A stretch of DNA of 64,000 nt from Sepiola atlantica (Eukaryota; Mollusca; Cephalopoda; Sepiida; Sepiolidae), in assembly GCA_963556195.1 (NCBI GenBank), contig CAUVYP010000579.1:744001-808000 (forward strand). Reading direction: 5' to 3'. The position numbers were made by a program, and so were the translations under genes. The notes beneath the pieces are model-generated. The model worked only from the letters and a program-made list of their open reading frames with translations. It was not told the DNA's origin and ran no database searches. How positions within the stretch are numbered: position 1 is the stretch's first letter; each line of letters begins with the position of its first letter. Positions 62,363 to 64,000 of the stretch are shown here, in pieces.

Positions 62363-64000
62363 TTGTTGATGTTTTGCGTATTCAGTTTGTATCGACATAT
62401 CTCCGGGAGTACAAGAGCTGAACTTCTGAAACTTGGTACTTCAGTAGAAAATGTGTGTCCGCTAATGTCTGCAAAGTTTCGGAGCACAATTCTTATAAAT
62501 GTGGAAGTTATTAACAAAAGACTTATCAACTTTAAATCGCACTAAATTTTGTTTATGTTTTGCGTATTCAGTTTGTATCGACATATCTCCGGGAGTACAA
62601 GAGCTGAACTTCTGAAACTTCGTACATCAGTAGAAAATGTGTGTCCGCTATTGTCTGCAAAGTTTCGGAGCACAATTCTCATAAATGTGGAAGTTATAAA
62701 CAAAAGCGATATCAACTTAAAATCGCACTAAATTTTGTTGATGTTTTGCGTATTCAGTTTGTATCGACATATCTCCGGGAGTACAAGAGCTGAACTTCTG
62801 AAACTTGGTACTTCAGTAGAAAATGTGTGTCCGCTAATGTCTGCAAAGTTTCGGAGCACAATTCTTATAAATGTGGAAGTTATTAACACAAGCGATATAC
62901 CTTTTAAATCGCACTAAATTTTGTTGATGTTTTGCGTATTCAGTTTGTATCGACATATCTCCGGGAGTACAAGAGCTGAACTTCTGAAACTTGGTACTTC
63001 AGTAGAAAATGTGTGTCCGCTAATGTCTGCAAAGTTTCAGAGCACAATTCTTATAAATGTGGAAGTTATAAACACAAGCGATATCAACTTAAAATCGCAT
63101 TAAATTTTGTTGATGTTTTGCGTATTCAGTTTGTATCGACATATCTCCGGGAGTACAAGAGCTGAACTTCTGAAACTTGGTACTTCAGTAGAAAATGTGT
63201 GTCCGCTAATGTCTGCAAAGTTTCAGAGCACAATTTGTATAAATGTGGAAGTTATAAACACAAGCGATATCAACTTAAAATCGCACTAAATTTTGTTGAT
63301 GTTTTGCGTATTCAGTTTGTATCGACATATCTCCGGGAGTACAAGAGCTGAACTTCTGAAACTTGGTACTTCAGTAGAAAATATGTGTTCGCTAATGTCT
63401 GCAAAGTTTCGGAGCACAATTCTTATAAATGTGGAAGTTATTAACACAAGCGATATACCTTTTAAATCGCACTAAATTTTGTTGATGTTTTGCGTATTCA
63501 GTTTGTATCGACATATCTCCGGGAGTACAAGAGCTGAACTTCTGAAACTTGGTACTTCAGTAGAAAATGTGTGTCCGCTAATGTCTGCAAAGTTTCAGAG
63601 CACAATTCTTATAAATGTGGAAGTTATAAACAAAAGCGATATCAACTTAAAATCGCACTAAATTTTGTTGATGTTTTGCGTATTCAGTTTGTATCGACAT
63701 ATCTCCGGGAGTACAAGAGCTGAACTTCTGAAACTTGGTACTTCAGTAGAAAATGTGTGTCCGCTAATGTCTGCAAAGTTTCGGAGCACAATTCTTATAA
63801 ATGTGGAAGTTATAAACAAAAGCGATATCAACTTAAAATCGCACTAAATTTTGTTGATGTTTTGCGTATTCAGTTTGTATCGACATATCTCCGGGAGTAC
63901 AAGAGCTGAACTTCTGAAACTTGGTACTTCAGTAGAAAATGTGTGTCCGCTAATGTCTGCAAAGTTTCGGAGCACAATTCTTATAAATGTGGAAGTTATT
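62363..64000 (+). repeat. 10-unit higher-order repeat, copy 2, cut by the window end
   Basis: Order is RL, HB, RP, QL, QT, RP(m), QK, RK and a partial ninth unit, matching 60503-62140. The marker unit RP(m) is 63293-63478. The repeat runs off the right end, so whether more copies follow is unknown. Confidence 0.91.
63851..64000 (+). repeat. Partial satellite unit at right edge
   Basis: First 150 bp of a unit with CGGAG and GTTATT at its cut end, compatible with RP or RL. RP is expected from the 10-unit period. It shows that the array continues rightward. Confidence 0.93.

Larger units (their letters stand above)
1..64000 (+). repeat. 186-bp satellite DNA array filling the window
   Basis: A single 186-bp unit repeats head-to-tail from the first to the last base, in one orientation and with no interrupting sequence. 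The spacing of the conserved TTGTTGATG segment is exactly 186 bp except at eight units of 185 or 187 bp. A unit is about 36% GC and holds about seven CpG sites, including one CCGG. A GATATC (EcoRV) site is present in most subtypes but absent from RP and RL. Subtypes differ by roughly 1 to 8 bases. Known biology: long homogeneous arrays with units of about 150-190 bp are typical of eukaryotic centromeric or pericentromeric heterochromatin. That location is an inference here. The family is not one I recognise, and no protein-coding role is supported. Confidence 0.99.

Noticed and set aside
57..63847. Recurring 60-codon open frames every 186 bp on the + strand
   Set aside because: The unit is 62 codons long, so one open frame repeats by arithmetic. 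It starts at TTG, lacks promoters or introns, ends at TAA in each unit, and varies mostly by amino-acid-changing differences. It is not a gene family.
57..63850. CRISPR array
   Set aside because: Repeats are contiguous 186-bp units with no unique spacers. Variation is by point differences within the unit.
1..64000. Transposon insertion, inversion or unique sequence within the array
   Set aside because: I scanned the unit phase over the whole window. Every shift is explained by eight 1-bp length changes, and all units read in the same direction.
1..64000. Assignment to a named satellite family or species
   Set aside because: I do not recognise the consensus, and no flanking gene is present to identify the genome. 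A search of satellite databases with the 57-242 unit would be decisive.

Overview
The whole 64-kb window is one uninterrupted satellite-DNA array. A unit of 186 bp (about 36% GC by hand count of one unit) repeats head-to-tail, always in the same orientation. There are 343 complete units (57 to 63850) plus a 56-bp partial unit at the left edge and a 150-bp partial unit at the right edge, so the array continues past both ends. I found no gene, transposon, RNA gene, CRISPR array, inversion or unique sequence. Such an array indicates a eukaryotic chromosome, most likely centromeric, pericentromeric or other heterochromatin. The unit is close to a nucleosome repeat in length, as many centromeric satellites are. 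I do not recognise the satellite family and cannot name the organism.

Positions within a unit are counted from the first T of TTGTTGATG. Units fall into a small set of subtypes that differ at a few diagnostic bases, mostly in the last third. My labels are: RK (TTTCGGAG, tail AACAAAAG); QK (TTTCAGAG, tail AACAAAAG); RP (CGGAG, tail TTAACACAAG then ATACCTTTTAA); QT (CAGAG, TTTGTATA, tail AACACAAG); QA (GTATGT, CAGAG, TTTGTATA, tail AACGCAAG); RA (CGGAG, GAAGCTATA); YA (GTATCGGAG, GAAGCTATA); RL (TTAACAAAAGACTTATC tail); HB (TTGTTTATG start, CTTCGTACATCA, CTATTGTCT, usually CTCATA); QR (CAGAG, ATTCGAATA); LQ (GTTGCAGAG); QL (CAGAG, CTTATA, tail AACACAAG). Hand counts are about RP 57, QT 37, QA 36, HB 14, RL 12, QR 10, YA 9, RA 8, QL 6, LQ 2, with RK plus QK making up about 150.

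The order of subtypes shows an irregular, layered higher-order structure instead of one uniform higher-order repeat. From left to right: an 11-unit lead-in (57-2102); a 13-unit tandem duplication (2103-6938); a 20/15/18-unit family sharing a rare TAACAC allele (6939-16796); a bridge (16797-19027) that resembles the left end of the window; a 26-unit segment and its 25-unit relative about 5.8 kb downstream (19028-29441); nested 10-unit duplications (29442-35577); a 22-unit block repeated with a 23-unit period plus a third partial copy (34277-45062); a 7-unit block repeated 12 units later (45063-49340); a 15-unit tandem duplication (49341-54922); a zone rich in RL, HB and QL with 5-unit repeats (54923-60502); and a 10-unit repeat running off the right end (60503-64000). 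Eight units carry 1-bp length changes, six -1 and two +1. Six of these eight are copies of two events spread by later duplications.

The 60-codon open frames that recur every 186 bp are not genes. The unit is 62 codons long, so any open frame repeats automatically, and each starts at TTG and ends at a TAA in nearly every unit. All comparisons were made by eye on subtype order and rare markers, so identities are approximate. Assembly collapse or expansion of the near-identical blocks cannot be excluded from sequence alone.
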